Counted from the first letter of the stretch, positions 29,951 through 41,784 are shown. The stretch: 64,000 nucleotides of DNA from Gnetum montanum (GCA_015680685.1 MNCI01005936.1:790753-854752); one strand, 5' to 3'. Made by a program: numbers and translations. The notes: generated from the letters alone by a model not told the origin.

Positions 29951-32395
29951 ATGTCTTCTTATTTCCATAGACATGAAGATGTTAAACCATCGATTCCACA
30001 TGAGTGCAAAGTGGTATATACTCATCCAGATGAGTATGTATTAGACTTCACCTTCATGCTATATCAGGATGAATAGCTATAATGGCATGATATGGAGGGC
30101 AACATCATCTTGCCTCCCGATCAATCTGTGCTTGGGGTGCTATTTTAAACCCTTAAAATGTTAGGCATTGCAGATCTTCACAAGGAACACGTTATGAATG
30201 GTTATGATACTCAAAACTATTGTGCCACTAAAACACAACGCAAGTGAGATCAACATCAAAAGAAGCTCCACAAGGCTATGAAGGGGAAACATTGCACTAA
30301 TCCCTTGTTCCTACTAGATCAAGATGATAATGAGGATTCTTCCTTTGAAGGTTCTCAACATGAAGATTCTCCACCCCATGTTATTGGTGATGAGGGTGTA
30401 ACCCTAAACTTGTGATCTACTATTCATAAATTAGGTTTAGGACAAAGTGATATCCAAGGTAGGGAGTTGGGCAAGCATCACAATAGAAAGCGATCTAAGG
30501 ATGGTGATCGTAATGAGTGAAAAAGTAGTGGTAGAAACTGTGGTGGCGATGGTGGTCCACCTTCCTCTCCATCATCTTCATACAATTTTGAACATTCCTC
30601 TTCATCTGTTGGTTCTCATAGAAGCCACCATCGAAATAATCACAATGAAGGTGACCAATGAGACAACAATGACTGTGAAGGCCATCAATATTGAAGGGGT
30701 GGCCGAAACCATCATTGGCATCATCGACATAGTGATGATGATGAACCTCTATTGGAAACTCAAAGAATGATCAACATTGTAGAGGCAATTAGAATTACAA
30801 CTAGGCATAGGAAAGATAATTGAATCAAATGCTTAGACATGAATAATATCCCAAGATTTGAAAGGGGATACAATTATGATCTGCAGGCACATCTACAAGC
30901 TTTCCATGATGCTTGTGCCTTACAAAACATAGAAAATGAATGGCAGAAACTCAAGCTCTTCCCTAGGACACTCATTAAGGAATTTGAAAGCTAGTACTAG
31001 TCCTTGGAACTAGAATCCATGTGCTGATGGAGTACCATGTTAGAGCTATTTAATGATAAATGCTAGATGTACTCTAGAGTGTCTAATCTAAGAAGGCAAA
31101 TCCAAGGTTGGAAACAGGGAATACATGAACCCTTAGATGCCACCATGGGTAGATACTATTCACTCTTACATTGATTCCCTAGCCATGGTTATTCTCAGAG
31201 GGAACAACTTTGCCACATCATAGGTGGGCTAAGAGCAGAAACTAGAAGAACACTTGGGATGTATGGCCAAGGGAGATTTTTTGAAGTAAGAGCTCATCAA
31301 ATCCAAAGTCTAATTGAGTTAGTAGTAAAAGAAGAAGGTGATCTATGAAAAGTGGAAAGTGTACAACAGTATAATAGGGACCCTTCCATCAGAAAATGGG
31401 AGGTTCAATTTTGTGATGAGAAGGAGTCATTGCTTAATGAAGTGATGAACAGGAAAACCTTGCCCATTCAAAAATCTATTTTTGATATTTCAGCAAAGTT
31501 TGATAAATTATGGGACTCTTTGTATGAAAAAATTCAAACTGCTATGAAGGTCATTAAAGAATCTAAAGAGAAAAATAGTGATTGTAATCGTAGGAGGTGA
31601 AAAGAGGCTAAACGTGCCTAACAAAGAGGTAAGGGCAAAGCTACAACTATAGAGGAGGTTGTGGAAGTTGACTCTGATGATGAAATTAATTGTGACATTT
31701 GTTAGTACAAACATCCAAAGGGTTGTTTCCCTATGGTATCACACTTACAAGAGTTTGGGGTGTATGCATTGAATCCATGAATAGCACATAGGCAAGCACC
31801 TAGATGATTGCCTTATTCTCAAGGAAATCCAAGGTATTTCCACCACCAACAACAAGCTTACTATCCAAGTGGAGCTCCTCCACAACCTTATGAATAATAC
31901 CAATAGTGGTACCAATCACAATCATGGGGAATGACACCACCAATGTAGTAGTACCCTTTTAGGCAACTACATCCATATGGTTATTATGTTCAGCAACTTG
32001 TATCTCCAAGAAGTTCTACAAGTCATAACTCATTTTAACATCACTATTATCCTCCAAACTACCATCAAACACATTCATCATCTACTCAAGGGAAAAACCC
32101 ATATCCATATCCATATTACCCTCTACATTCATCTGCACACACACCTCTACCTTCAATCCAGTTACCTCCTACTCCATCCATGCAGGGTAAGATTGCTCCA
32201 TAATCATAACAACGAAATGCTACAAGGGTTGTACATTCACAACCAGCTTTCTAGCTGAGTGGTTTGGAAAATCGATCTACAAAAAGACCCTTCTTCTGAC
32301 CCAACAGTCCTCTCCAACCCTCACAACCTAGTCCGGTTTATTGTCCTGCATCTCTAATACCCTCATCCTTTACATCAAATACCTTCAAGTGTCCT
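29951..32395 (+). pseudogene. gag: A gag
   Basis: From ATG 29951 the frame reads MSSYFHRHEDVKPS, then the block YTHPDEYVLDFTFMLYQDE with two stops in DE-stop-L-stop-W where E has Gln codons. A linker damaged near 30420 follows, then the gag domain (30835-31300: MNNIPRFERGYNYDLQAHLQAFHDACAL, GRYYSLLH, LGMYGQGRFFEVRAHQIQ), a coiled part (31352-31600), and a zinc knuckle C-DI-C-xYK-H-PKG-C near 31690. The C-terminal tail (31780-32390) is rich in Tyr, Pro and Gln (YYPSGAPPQPYE, HPYGYYVQQ). At least ten nonsense codons. Confidence 0.85.
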
Positions 32396-33225
32396 TAAAA
32401 CTAGCTATTGCCTTAGATTTGCACTGTGATGCTAACGCATGCTACTTTTGACTGGATCAAGGTTGACAATCCTTTCATAAAAATATTTGACCTAGGAAGT
32501 CCTTTCAATTATCTGCAGATTGCTAAACATGAGCCATGTAAGGCTTTTCTTGACTCTAGTTCTGGAGTTAATCTCATCTCCCATGACATGTACAAGGCCT
32601 AGAACCTACCACCTCTCAAGAAGAACAACATCCATCTAGAATTGGTAGATTAGTCAATTATTATTCCTCTAGGATTAGTAGAGGACATTGTGACCATAGT
32701 TTGTGGGTGGTCGTATCCTATTGATTTTCTAGTGATCAAGGTTGAAAACTGCATAAGTGTCTTTCCCATCATTATGGGAAGAGCTTTGTTAGGCATGGAC
32801 AATACATGTATGGGCATAAGGGATCTCTCTCTGGAAATATCCAAAGAAAATGAATTAGGCAAGATACAGAAGAAGTGTATTCCATGCATCACGTACAATG
32901 ATAATAGGTGCACTTGCGTGCAAAAAATTTGGCCCATCAAAAGTACATACATTAAAGCATGCAATCAATGTGCACAAGAAATTAATATTCAAAGGTATCT
33001 ATATGCAACAGCCACAAAACAGGACAACACCTAGTGGCTGATAGCTGACTTAGATAGCAACATAGTGTGCATGGAACTAACTGAGAGCCTAACATGTGCT
33101 TATGTTGAAGGCATGGAAAAACTTGAACAAGTTCATTCCCAACTCTTTGACAAAGATGGTGACACCTATTGGGGAGAGTTGGAAATTCCTGATAACTTTA
33201 AGTAGGAGCCCTTAGAGCTAAAATT
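32396..33225 (+). pseudogene. A protease and linker to RT
   Basis: One frame gives FLDSSSGVNLISHDMYKA at about 32550-32605 (the active-site DLGSS of B and E reads DSSSG here), then NNIHLELVD, IVCGWSYPIDFLVIKV and PIIMGRALLGMD (32690-32800), matching the E protease line by line. Two stops fall before 32690. The linker to RT follows. Confidence 0.8.
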
Positions 33226-34170
33226 TTACCAGCTGGTATGAAATATGCATTTTTAAAAAATGGTAAACTAATCATAATTAATGCCAAACTTACTCATGAA
33301 CAAAAAGAAAAGCTAGTTAAAGTGGTTAACAAATGGCCAATAGCTTTTGTTTTGTCATATCTTGAACGAATAGTAATCGATCCAAGGATATGCGAGCATC
33401 ACATTTACAGTGACTTGGCCATGAAGCCTAGAAAGCAACCATAGAGGTGGTTGAATCCCAAATTGAAGCAAATGATCATGGAGGAAATTGAACAACTCAT
33501 CAAGGCATGGTTCATCTATCCCATTGTAGATAGTGAGTGGGTTAGCCCAATCGTAATTGTGCCAAATAAAGGTGACAAATGGTGGGTTTGCATCAACTTC
33601 AAGTTGTTGAATCTGGGAATGTTTAAAGATCATTTTCCATTGCCATTTTTGGATCAAGTATTACATACCATATTTAGGCACTATTATTATAGCTTCTTGG
33701 ATGGTTATAGTGGCTATAACCAAATACAAATTATGCTAGAAGATAAAGCTAAGATAACATTCACAAGTCCTTGAGGGACTTTTGCATATGATAAGATGCC
33801 ATTCAATTTGTGAAATCCCCTTGCAACATTCTAATGCTTGTTCCTTAGTATCTTTCAATAGTAGATCAGCAGTGGTATGGAAGCCTTCATGGATGAATTT
33901 TCCACCTATGGAGCTATGTTTGAGCAAGCCTTGGACCACCTTGAATAAGTATTGAAGAGATGTGTTGAAACAAACTTGTGGCTCAATTGGCAAAAGATCC
34001 ATCTCATGGTCTAAGAAGGAATTGTGCTAGGCCATTTAATTTCGTAAAAAGGGATTGAGATAGATCCAAAAAAGAGAAGGATCATCCAAGGCATAACACG
34101 TCAACCAAAGATAGTTAAAGATGTTCAGTCATTCCTTGTACACACTAGCTGTTACTGGTGATTCATAGAG
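33226..34170 (+). pseudogene. A reverse transcriptase
   Basis: The frame at 33238 runs with few stops: AFLKNGKLIIINAKLTHEQK, ICEHHIYSDLAMKPRKQP, IYPIVDSEWVSPIVIVPNKG, FKDHFPLPFLDQVLHTIF, FLDGYSGYNQIQIMLED, FAYDKMPF, and the catalytic site AFMDEFSTYG near 33885, where the second Asp of FMDD is Glu. The last RT part reads IIQGITRQPK. Stops occur at 33442 and 33772 and several times around 33810-33860. Confidence 0.85.
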
Positions 34171-34740
34171 AATTTCTCTAAGATCATAAAATCGTTGGTA
34201 GAGCTTACAAAGAAAGACGCACCTTTCATTTGGACCAAGGAATGTGAACATGCATTCCAACAGTTAAAGGAGAAACTCATAGAAACACTAATCCTACGAG
34301 CATCAGACTGGTCTAGACCCTTCCACATCATGACATATGGATCTAATTATGCCTTGGGAGTAGTGCTCATGTAGATGGATAATAAGAAATGTCCATACTA
34401 CATCCACTGCACAAGCCAAAGCATTGTGAAAGAATAGTTAAATTACACCACTACAAAGGAAGAAATAATGGTAGTGGTGTACACTCTAGAAAAGTTTAGG
34501 CATTATGTGCTTGGCTACAAAGTATTTGTCCACATGGACCACAGTGCAATTTACTTCCTCATGAACAAGCTAATGGTGAGCCCTCATGTCATGTAGTGGC
34601 TTATGATCTTGTAGGAATTCAATCTCATGATGGTATATCAAAAAGGGACTGAGAATGTGGTCACTGATCACCTCTCTAGCTTAAGATGGAAAAATAAAAA
34701 GGAGGATAGCCCACTCTCATCAATTTCCATATGAACTCTT
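34171..34740 (+). pseudogene. A RNase H
   Basis: FIENFSKIIKSLVELTKKDAPF and FQQLKEKLIE lead into SRPFHIMTYGSNYALG (first acidic residue of MTD lost), LEKFRHYVLGYKVFVHMDHSAI and FNLMMVYQKGTENVVTDHLS. Three TAG codons stand where E has CGA, CAA or CAG. Confidence 0.82.
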
Positions 34741-36118
34741 CTTTATAGGAGTAATAAATGAACAAAAACCTATAGAAACAACATGGTATAATGGAATCCT
34801 CACCTATCTTCTCAATCAAGAGATGCCACAAGATCTTGACTTCAAAAAGAAGCAAAAATTTCTTCATCAGGCCAAATACTTCATGCAAATCAATAGACAC
34901 CTCTACAAGGTCTGTGACGATGGGCCGATTCATTGGTGCATCCTTAATGAAGATCAATTGTGTGTTCTCCAAGATGCTAACAAAGGACCTTACGGAGGCC
35001 ACTATGCAGGAAGATGCACAATCATAAAAACCCTGATGGTAGGATACTATTGGCCTATAATCTTTAGGGATGTCCACCAGTTTGTTTGATTTTGTAAATG
35101 TTGTCAATGAGATGGGGTGATGACCACTCACATGGAAGGTCCTCAATAGTGGATTTAACCACTAGAACCTTTTGACATATGGGGCATTGACTTCATGGGT
35201 TCCATCACACCCATGTCCAACAGAAAGACATATATTATTGTAGTAGTTGACTATTGCACAAAATGGGAAGAATTAGTAATCATTAATGATTGTACATCAT
35301 CTAATGCTAATAGGTTTATATGAAAAAATATTGTAAATAGGTTTGGGGTGCCACATTCACTAATTTTTGATAATGGAACTCATTTCATGGGTGCCACTTT
35401 TAGAAAGCTAATGCAACACTTGGGGGTTAAACATAAATTAATGACACCCTATCATCCCCAATCCAACAGTCAAGTAGAGGTAACCAACTAGGAGATCATA
35501 AAATTCTAATACAAACCATTAGAAAATATAGGAAATATTGGAGTACAAAACTTAACAATGCCCTATGGGCTTACCATTCAACATGGAAACTTCATATTGG
35601 CTACTCTCCCTATGAGTTGGTGTATGGGAAACTTCCAACAGTCCTGATTCAATTTGAGCTTCATACACTCTCAATAGCTTGTGATCTAAATCTTGACCTA
35701 AGCCTAGCATAGAAAGAAATGTTGATTAACCTAAATGTGATAGATAAAAATTGATTAGTGGACCTATCTTCAAATGAGGGGCACAAGTTATTCATCAAGT
35801 AACATCATGGCCTAAGAATAAAAATGGTAAAACTTCAACTAGGAGATAAGGTTCTCTATTGGAACCCCAGACATGTACCTTAGAAGGAAAAATTTTAAAC
35901 ATTGTGGGAGGGACCTTATATAATTGATCAAACCTTTCCTTCTAGGTCCATGTTGATCCACAAGCTTGAAAGCCCAGATAAAAAGCAGTTGGTCAATATC
36001 CAACAAGTAAAACCTCTCCTTGAACTAGACAAGCTAGTGTAACTACCACCTTGATAGATGGACAACCACATTCCATTTTTTAGATCTCCTCCTTCCAAAT
36101 TAGTTGTGGGGGAGATGG
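34741..36118 (+). pseudogene. A integrase
   Basis: The frame at 34823 gives the zinc-binding part (GPYGGHYAGR, GYYWPIIF, FCKCCQ with CX2C intact) and the core with all three acidic residues: GIDFMGSITPMSN, IFDNGTHF and the E of SQVEVTN. About four stops lie between. After 35490 the frame shifts and the C-terminal part (VKLQLGDKVLYWNP, LWEGPYI) is read elsewhere. It ends near the conserved GTGGGGGAGATGG site (36106-36118), which in B and E encodes the GGDGH end. Confidence 0.85.
36100..36118 (+). promoter_or_regulatory. Polypurine-like motif at integrase end, A
   Basis: TTAGTTGTGGGGGAGATGG is kept in A, in E (58759-58777) and in B (5043-5062, minus) and resembles the polypurine tract before the 3' LTR. 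Confidence 0.5.
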
Positions 36119-36761
36119 CCATCCATGCTAACAATTCATATAGCTTCTTAATTTTCCTACTTTTTATTTTCCACAATTTTTATTTTACAAGTTATTTATT
36201 TTTCAAATTTTTGATTTTTATATTAGTCTAATTTTACACCATCATTAGTACCTTTGAACCTTTATTGATTATTTTACATTTTCTTATATATTTTACTTTG
36301 TTTTGTTTTGTTCAAGTGTGATATCTCATTTTTGCTAATAACATTGCTTTATCACCATAGGACATAGTGCCATTGTTGCTATTTACTAATGATGGTTTGT
36401 GCTTAACATTGTGATTGTCAATGTCTGGTTTCTATTTTCAAATTCTAATGTTTGATGAATTTGATGTGGTTTATTTTTCATGGAATAGGTAGTGAGTCCA
36501 CATCATCAGCCCATTCAATAAACTCTATGGTTTTCCTTGTTCTGGGAATTTGAGGTTCCTTTCATTAAAGAAACTTTTAATCAATTGGTGACTTTGGTAG
36601 TTCTAGAATTAAGAAGGATTTAAATGTTTGTAAAGGGGTGTGACTTCAAGGGGACTTAATATTGTTTGTACTCTTCTACTTACTTCAATTTCTGAGTGTT
36701 TTTCATGGACTTCTCATTATTTCATTAACCACTAATAGGAAGTCAAATAAAGTCTTTGGAT

Positions 36762-36817
36762 GGTGTGGTTCCCATCCAAAAATTCAAAAAAATAATGATG
36801 GAAATTCATAGCACATC
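36762..36817 (+). ncRNA. Conserved hairpin, A copy 1
   Basis: GGTGTG pairs with CACATC (one G-U) and TTCCCATC with GATGGAA (one bulge). It differs in sequence from the B and E hairpins but keeps the same pairing plan. Confidence 0.5.
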
Positions 36818-36851
36818 CCTTAGATACAATAAATGAATAAGTACTTGCATC

Positions 36852-36897
36852 ATGTGGTTTCCATTTTAAAAAGAAATGATGGAAATTCAAAGCACAT
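36852..36897 (+). ncRNA. Conserved hairpin, A copy 2
   Basis: ATGTG pairs with CACAT and TTTCCATT with GATGGAAA. It is a tandem second copy 90 bp after the first. Confidence 0.5.
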
Positions 36898-37791
36898 CCC
36901 TTGGATAAATAAATGGGTTACAAGCAATGGTTATGGGAATAGAAAGACATGCACCTATGCTTGAAGGTCCCCTCTAAGTAAGGCCCTCTATGACTTCCTA
37001 CTTCTCTCTTCTCTTCTCTTTATGTAATTATGGTTGTTTTGTAGAAGCACTCTTGTGTTTTATGTGGGTAGATCAGTCTTAGGGTGGTGATGCAAAGTCA
37101 CTAAAAGTGGATGGTTATGGTCTGGACTAAGGATGTATCTTCCTAGGTAATTCTAAACACAAATTATACAAGGAACTTCTTATGACCTTAATTTAGTACT
37201 TCATTCCACTTTCTTCATCATCCATAAATGCTACCATAACTCACCTCACTACTAGGTTTTATGTTATGCTTTATGTCTTGGCTTGATGTGTTTGAATTCT
37301 TAGATATATTCTTTTTGGTTGGTCCTTAACCTTTCATGACCATTTGTCAACTATGGAGCCCATGGACTCCTTAGTTGAGGTTATGCAAGGGAAATAAGAG
37401 CATAAGCCTACTATGGGGAGGATCCACTTATACAGCTCTTGGTTTGGTTAGTTAAGGTTCCTTATCTTTGACATTGCCACAATCCTATCTTTTGCATATT
37501 CCATTATGTATTTCGCTTAGTGCTCCTTAACCTTTTATTTTATTCATCCACTAAATAGTTTTTCTCCATTTTTCCAAATTTATCAGCTTCAACATCCTCT
37601 TCTCATGTTTTCATACTATTCTTGGCCTTTTGATCTTTCATTTGACCCAAACTTTATTCAAAAATTCTTTATATTTTGTAATTTTGACCAAACTCAACAA
37701 TCATCTATGGTGGTTAATAGCTACGTTGACAAGGCCTCATCAATGTAGCTAATCATGTCAATGAGCCCCCATTGATGCATAAAAAAATTCC

Positions 37792-37800
37792 TATATATAC
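37792..37800 (+). promoter_or_regulatory. TATA-like word upstream of A ORF3
   Basis: TATATATAC lies 468 bp before the ORF3 ATG. The same word lies 503 bp before the ORF3 ATG of D (46108), in otherwise aligned sequence. It may be an internal promoter or merely shared ancestry. Confidence 0.3.
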
Positions 37801-38259
37801 TATCAATAAGTTATAAATTTTTATCATGTTCCTCATAACACATGGGGAGTTTTTGCAATTTTTTAGAGCCGAAAACCTTCTAGAGCCTTTAACTTCCCTA
37901 TTGTTTGTCTAAATCACTCTGTTCTTCGACCTTGCACTTACTAGAGGTAATATCTTTATCATGGGGGCTGAAATCTTAAGGTTTTCAATGAAATTTTTTG
38001 AAATTTGTTTCTAACTTTCCCAAAGGATTAATAACCTTAACAATATACAAACATTAATTTTTTTGAAAGTTAACGCTTTCAACAACCTCTGGGATGATTT
38101 ATTAACAATAACACATAAATAAAAATAATAATAATTGGAGTAATTAAATTAGCCATGATCACAACTTAGCCAAGTGTAACTATCCTTAAGAGATAAAGGT
38201 ATCTCAAGCACTTCATGTTACACAATGATTGCTAACCCATGGTCTCATTGTGATTAAAA

Positions 38260-41190
38260 ATGACACCAAAATCGAAATGCCTAGAGGAAGGAATCCTCTC
38301 AACCAAGGGAGAAGCGGCCCAAAGCTGGAAGGGGCTAATAAGAAAAATTCCAAGAACCACTGAAGGCAACTGATGTAATGTGACCTCTTCATGAGGAGCC
38401 TGAAGTGGAATCTCTTTACTAGATTCTAGAAGAAGAAGTGTGCACTAAGAAATCATGGTAAGGAGAAGTGCTAGAACCCATACCAAGGCTTGAACTCACT
38501 TTGAGTTAAGCTTGCCTTGACATCATCAGGTCTTGGGAGATTCAATGATTAGTTCTTCAAGAGATCAACTTTGGATCATTTTTAGAGAAAGCCCCAAAGG
38601 ATGTCAAGACTCAATTGTGAACCTCTCCCATGTGGCAAATCATCACATTTAGTGGGAAGTGGTACATGGGAGAGACATATCTCTTCTAGAAAAATTGAAG
38701 GCTAGGGTTCATAGTCAAGATCAAGGATATTCAAGTATTCTACTCAGCCAAAGCTATCATGTGGGCACTGGGGTTTCCTAACATTAGGACATAGTTGGCA
38801 AAGCTATCATCAAAAGATGATCCTGAGGCTAAAAAGAAGTAGACTCAGTGATGCTATGAGGTTGACCATAAGGAGTAAAATGTGCTCACACCAGTGGAGC
38901 ACATCTATTTTAAAATTGTGGCCTATCACCTCAATCCAAAAATGAGGCCTAGCAAGGTGACCATATTTTCTGCTCGAGCATGCACCACTCTAAGTAGGAA
39001 ATTTCCTATGAACCTTGCACAACTCATCTACTTGGAAATTGAGGAGTTTTTTAAAGAAAATGAACATGGAAGGAAAGCCTTGCCCTTTCCGTGCCTCATC
39101 CAAAAACTCTACAAAAGGGTAGGAATGATCTGCTATTCCAATGACATAATTAGGCATGCTCCTTTGGCCTCATGGTCTAAAATTATGAAAGAAAAGACAC
39201 CAATGATAACTCAAGAAGAGGAGTAGCTGCCACCACCACCACCCACTTAAGAAACAAAGCTAGAAGCCCATGCAACCATTGAGTGCTTGCACAAAATTTG
39301 AGTGTAGCACTTGAGTGAGCAAGGGTAGCACATAGGAATGAGTGGCATAGATCCATCTATGTATAGACCAGGAATGAGTCACCTTAATGAGGTGGCTCAA
39401 AAAAGTAGTCAGATGGAGAGGGGTGGGCCAATATTCTTTGCCCACCAAACACAATTACCTGTGAGGTCAAATCTCAATTCTTGAGAGGTAATGATGTACT
39501 TATTACAACACCATTTATTCTCAGAAATCTCTAGGAATATTACCACCTTCTCAATGTAATTGGAGGAAGGTGAAGGAAAAATTATCCTCATGATGCAACA
39601 CCAAGGGTAGGAGATGGTAGCTGAGGTAGTTGCTAACCATGCTATCGAAGCATTAAATGAACCTATGACATCTGTACCAAACATATCTACACTTCAAGAT
39701 GTGAAAATGTTCACAGGAATGGTCAGTAGAGAACTAAATATAGCCTAGCATTAAGAATTTCTAGATTGATTGGTGGGGACTAGGTAACCAATTCCAGATA
39801 TCTTTGAGTTTTTGGAAAACATCACCATAACTCAGTCATAGCTATTGGACGTAAGTGGTAAGTGCATCATTCTAGAGGGGCAACTCGAAATGGCTCAAGA
39901 AAAATATCAATGCTTAGCCATGGAGCTTGCCAAATTACATGCTTGCCTTGCTAATCCTATAATCCTCAACCCAACAATAACCAAAGATGAAGTTTTCCAA
40001 TACCTTCAAGAATGATTCAAGAAGGCTGAGGAGGAGGTAGTAATGGCCATCTTTAACTAGTCCATAGTAGAAGTAAATATGTACCTAATTTAGAAGGACT
40101 TGGCTTAGATTCATCATGAGAATGAGGCTTTGACACAAAGAATCATCCTCTGCATAATGTTGATGCCCAAAAGAAACAAATGTAAGAATTTATTCATCAA
40201 AAGCAGGAGCAGCTTCCTAGGGGGAACATTAAGTTAAGGATATTTTCTATAGAGAATCAAAATCTATCAATGGAAAAAGTTCATGCCTTATGCCAGAAGT
40301 CTGCTATTGAGATTGCCACTTGGAAAAATGAAGCTTTGAAGTTTAAAAAAGTTAAAAATCACTATAGAGACTAGGTTGGCCTATGGAAGGAAGTAAACAA
40401 AAAGCACATCCAAACGGAAAAGGCAAAAATAAATGAAGCCCTCTAGAAACTCCAACAAGGGAAAGAAGTTTGGTAGCCCATCGTTGATGGGATTGATACC
40501 TACAATAAAGCAACGATTCGATTAAAGGAGTTGCAAATAGAAGAAATGATAGAGAACATGGAGTTGGCCAATCTTCATTATGTGAACTTGGCTATGTTGA
40601 CTACTAGAAAACCATTGTCAGAGTTGGAGAAACAAGTGGATAGCTCATATTTTCTATATGAGGTACAGTTCAAGAACCATAAAGACACCAAGTAGAAGCT
40701 TGAGATTACAAATGTTGAACTTGAAGTTCTCAAAGTATAATTCATAGATCAATGATCAATGTTGAGAACCTAGCCAAAAGGATGAATTCCTACTAGGAGT
40801 TGAAGGATATAGTTAGAGCATTTGACATTGAATGCAAACAATTCATTGCCTAGTTTATCAACTCAAAGGAGTTATTTCTAACAATCCCATGTCCTTGGGA
40901 TATGCCCATTGCAACCCACATCGATGAAGCTACATGGATGGTGCATGATCCTAGGAGTAAGAAGGAGAAGATGAAAGCATTATTGGATGGTTTCTACCTC
41001 CCAAATAAAGTTGTAATAGCAGCAAGACAACTGTAGCTACCTCAACCGCCACACATGTATGAAGTCAGAGAAGGTCCCTCAGAACCTCAGGAGTCACCAT
41101 CGCGTAGGACTATTAGATCTTCTCCACTAAACTTCATGCCATTAAGAAACATGCTATCCAATTTTGAAGAGTCATGTCTTGGTGTTTAAT
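38260..41190 (+). pseudogene. A ORF3: plant-transposon-protein-like domain, coiled coil, conserved tail
   Basis: About 970 codons, in several frame segments with stops. After ATG 38260 the first 250 codons are damaged. From 38700 the reading GFIVKIKDIQVFYSAKAIMWALGFP leads to 38882-39226: VEHIYFKIVAYHLNPKMRPSKV, ACTTLSRKFPMNLAQLIYLEIEEF, ALPFPCLIQKLYKRVG. This pattern (fixed FPxLIxxL, short VT/ARA helix, INVG-like loop) resembles the 'putative plant transposon protein' domain of many plant LTR elements. A Pro run, a long Gln/Glu/Lys-rich coiled part (39880-40740) and a tail with FDIECKQF and PWDMPIATHIDEATW (40820-40950) follow. The tail recurs in element G. It occupies the env-like position after pol; no membrane segment is seen. 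Confidence 0.65.
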
Positions 41191-41340
41191 TTTCTATCTT
41201 AAACACTACCACTTTTGTAATGTGTTGATCCGTACGCTTGGGCACTCAATTTTTTGTCAAGTTAGTCTAATTTTTTATATGAAAGGTTAATCAATAATTC
41301 CATACCTTTGCAATTTTGTAAATAACTCAAGAATGAGTTT
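41191..41340 (+). other. A 3' untranslated stretch
   Basis: Between the ORF3 end and the polypurine tract; it shares words with D 47380-47540 and E 60600-60675 ('gtcaataatcccatacctt'). Confidence 0.5.
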
Positions 41341-41357
41341 TCATTATTTATGGGGTA
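41341..41357 (+). promoter_or_regulatory. A polypurine tract (decayed)
   Basis: ATTTATGGGGTA directly precedes TGATGAGT of the 3' LTR; one G of the run is lost compared with E. Confidence 0.65.
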
Positions 41358-41660
41358 TGATGAGTCATAGCTCTGTTGACTATGTCGATGAGGCTTCATT
41401 GACAAGGCCTCGTCAATGAATCATATCATGCAGGAATGAGGCCTTGTCAATGTAGTATCTGTATTTGGCTCAAAATATGTGTCCACTAGCCACATTTATG
41501 GAAATCAAGATTTTAGTCACAATGAAGCTATTTCAATTTGTTCATTTGAGAGTTAGAATTTTTCTCTTGAGTATCTATAATAGGAGTCGTTGAGTGTACG
41601 GATCTTCATTCGAACATTGTTGTACCTAAGCTGGATAGTATGTGTGGCCACAAAGACGAG
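41358..41660 (+). mobile_element. A 3' LTR, part 1
   Basis: Begins TGATGAGTCATAG and aligns with 1779-2140. It breaks at ACGAG, where D begins, and continues at 48392. Confidence 0.88.
41656..41660. repeat. Target-site duplication of D, left copy (ACGAG)
   Basis: Identical to 48387-48391. The uninterrupted A 5' LTR has a matching site (AAGATGAGCTTTC, about 2143-2155). Confidence 0.9.
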
Positions 41661-41784
41661 TGATGAGTAATGGTCTATCAGGCCCAATTATCAGAGCCTA
41701 GTTATCAGAGCCCTGTTATCAAAGCCCTAATATAAGATACATGATTTGTTGGGTCTAGTTATCAAAGCCTAGTTATCAAGGCCA

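Larger units (their letters stand above)
36119..38259 (+). other. A non-coding stretch between integrase and ORF3
   Basis: 2.1 kb without a gene. It holds two copies of a conserved hairpin (36762-36817, 36852-36897), the shared block after it (36911-36990), a 'cctactatggggaggatccac' block (37410-37430) common to D and E, a TATATATAC word (37792-37800) and a branch-point-like CTAAC word before the ORF3 ATG (38232-38236). A short match to A's own U3 (GACAAGGCCTCATCAATGTAG type, about 37728) also occurs. Confidence 0.65.

Noticed and set aside
30447-30770. 107-codon plus-strand frame with Ile/Thr/Val repeats
   Set aside because: Out-of-frame reading of A's gag linker, which in other frames is the Ser/His/Arg-rich region also seen in E (53344-53697).
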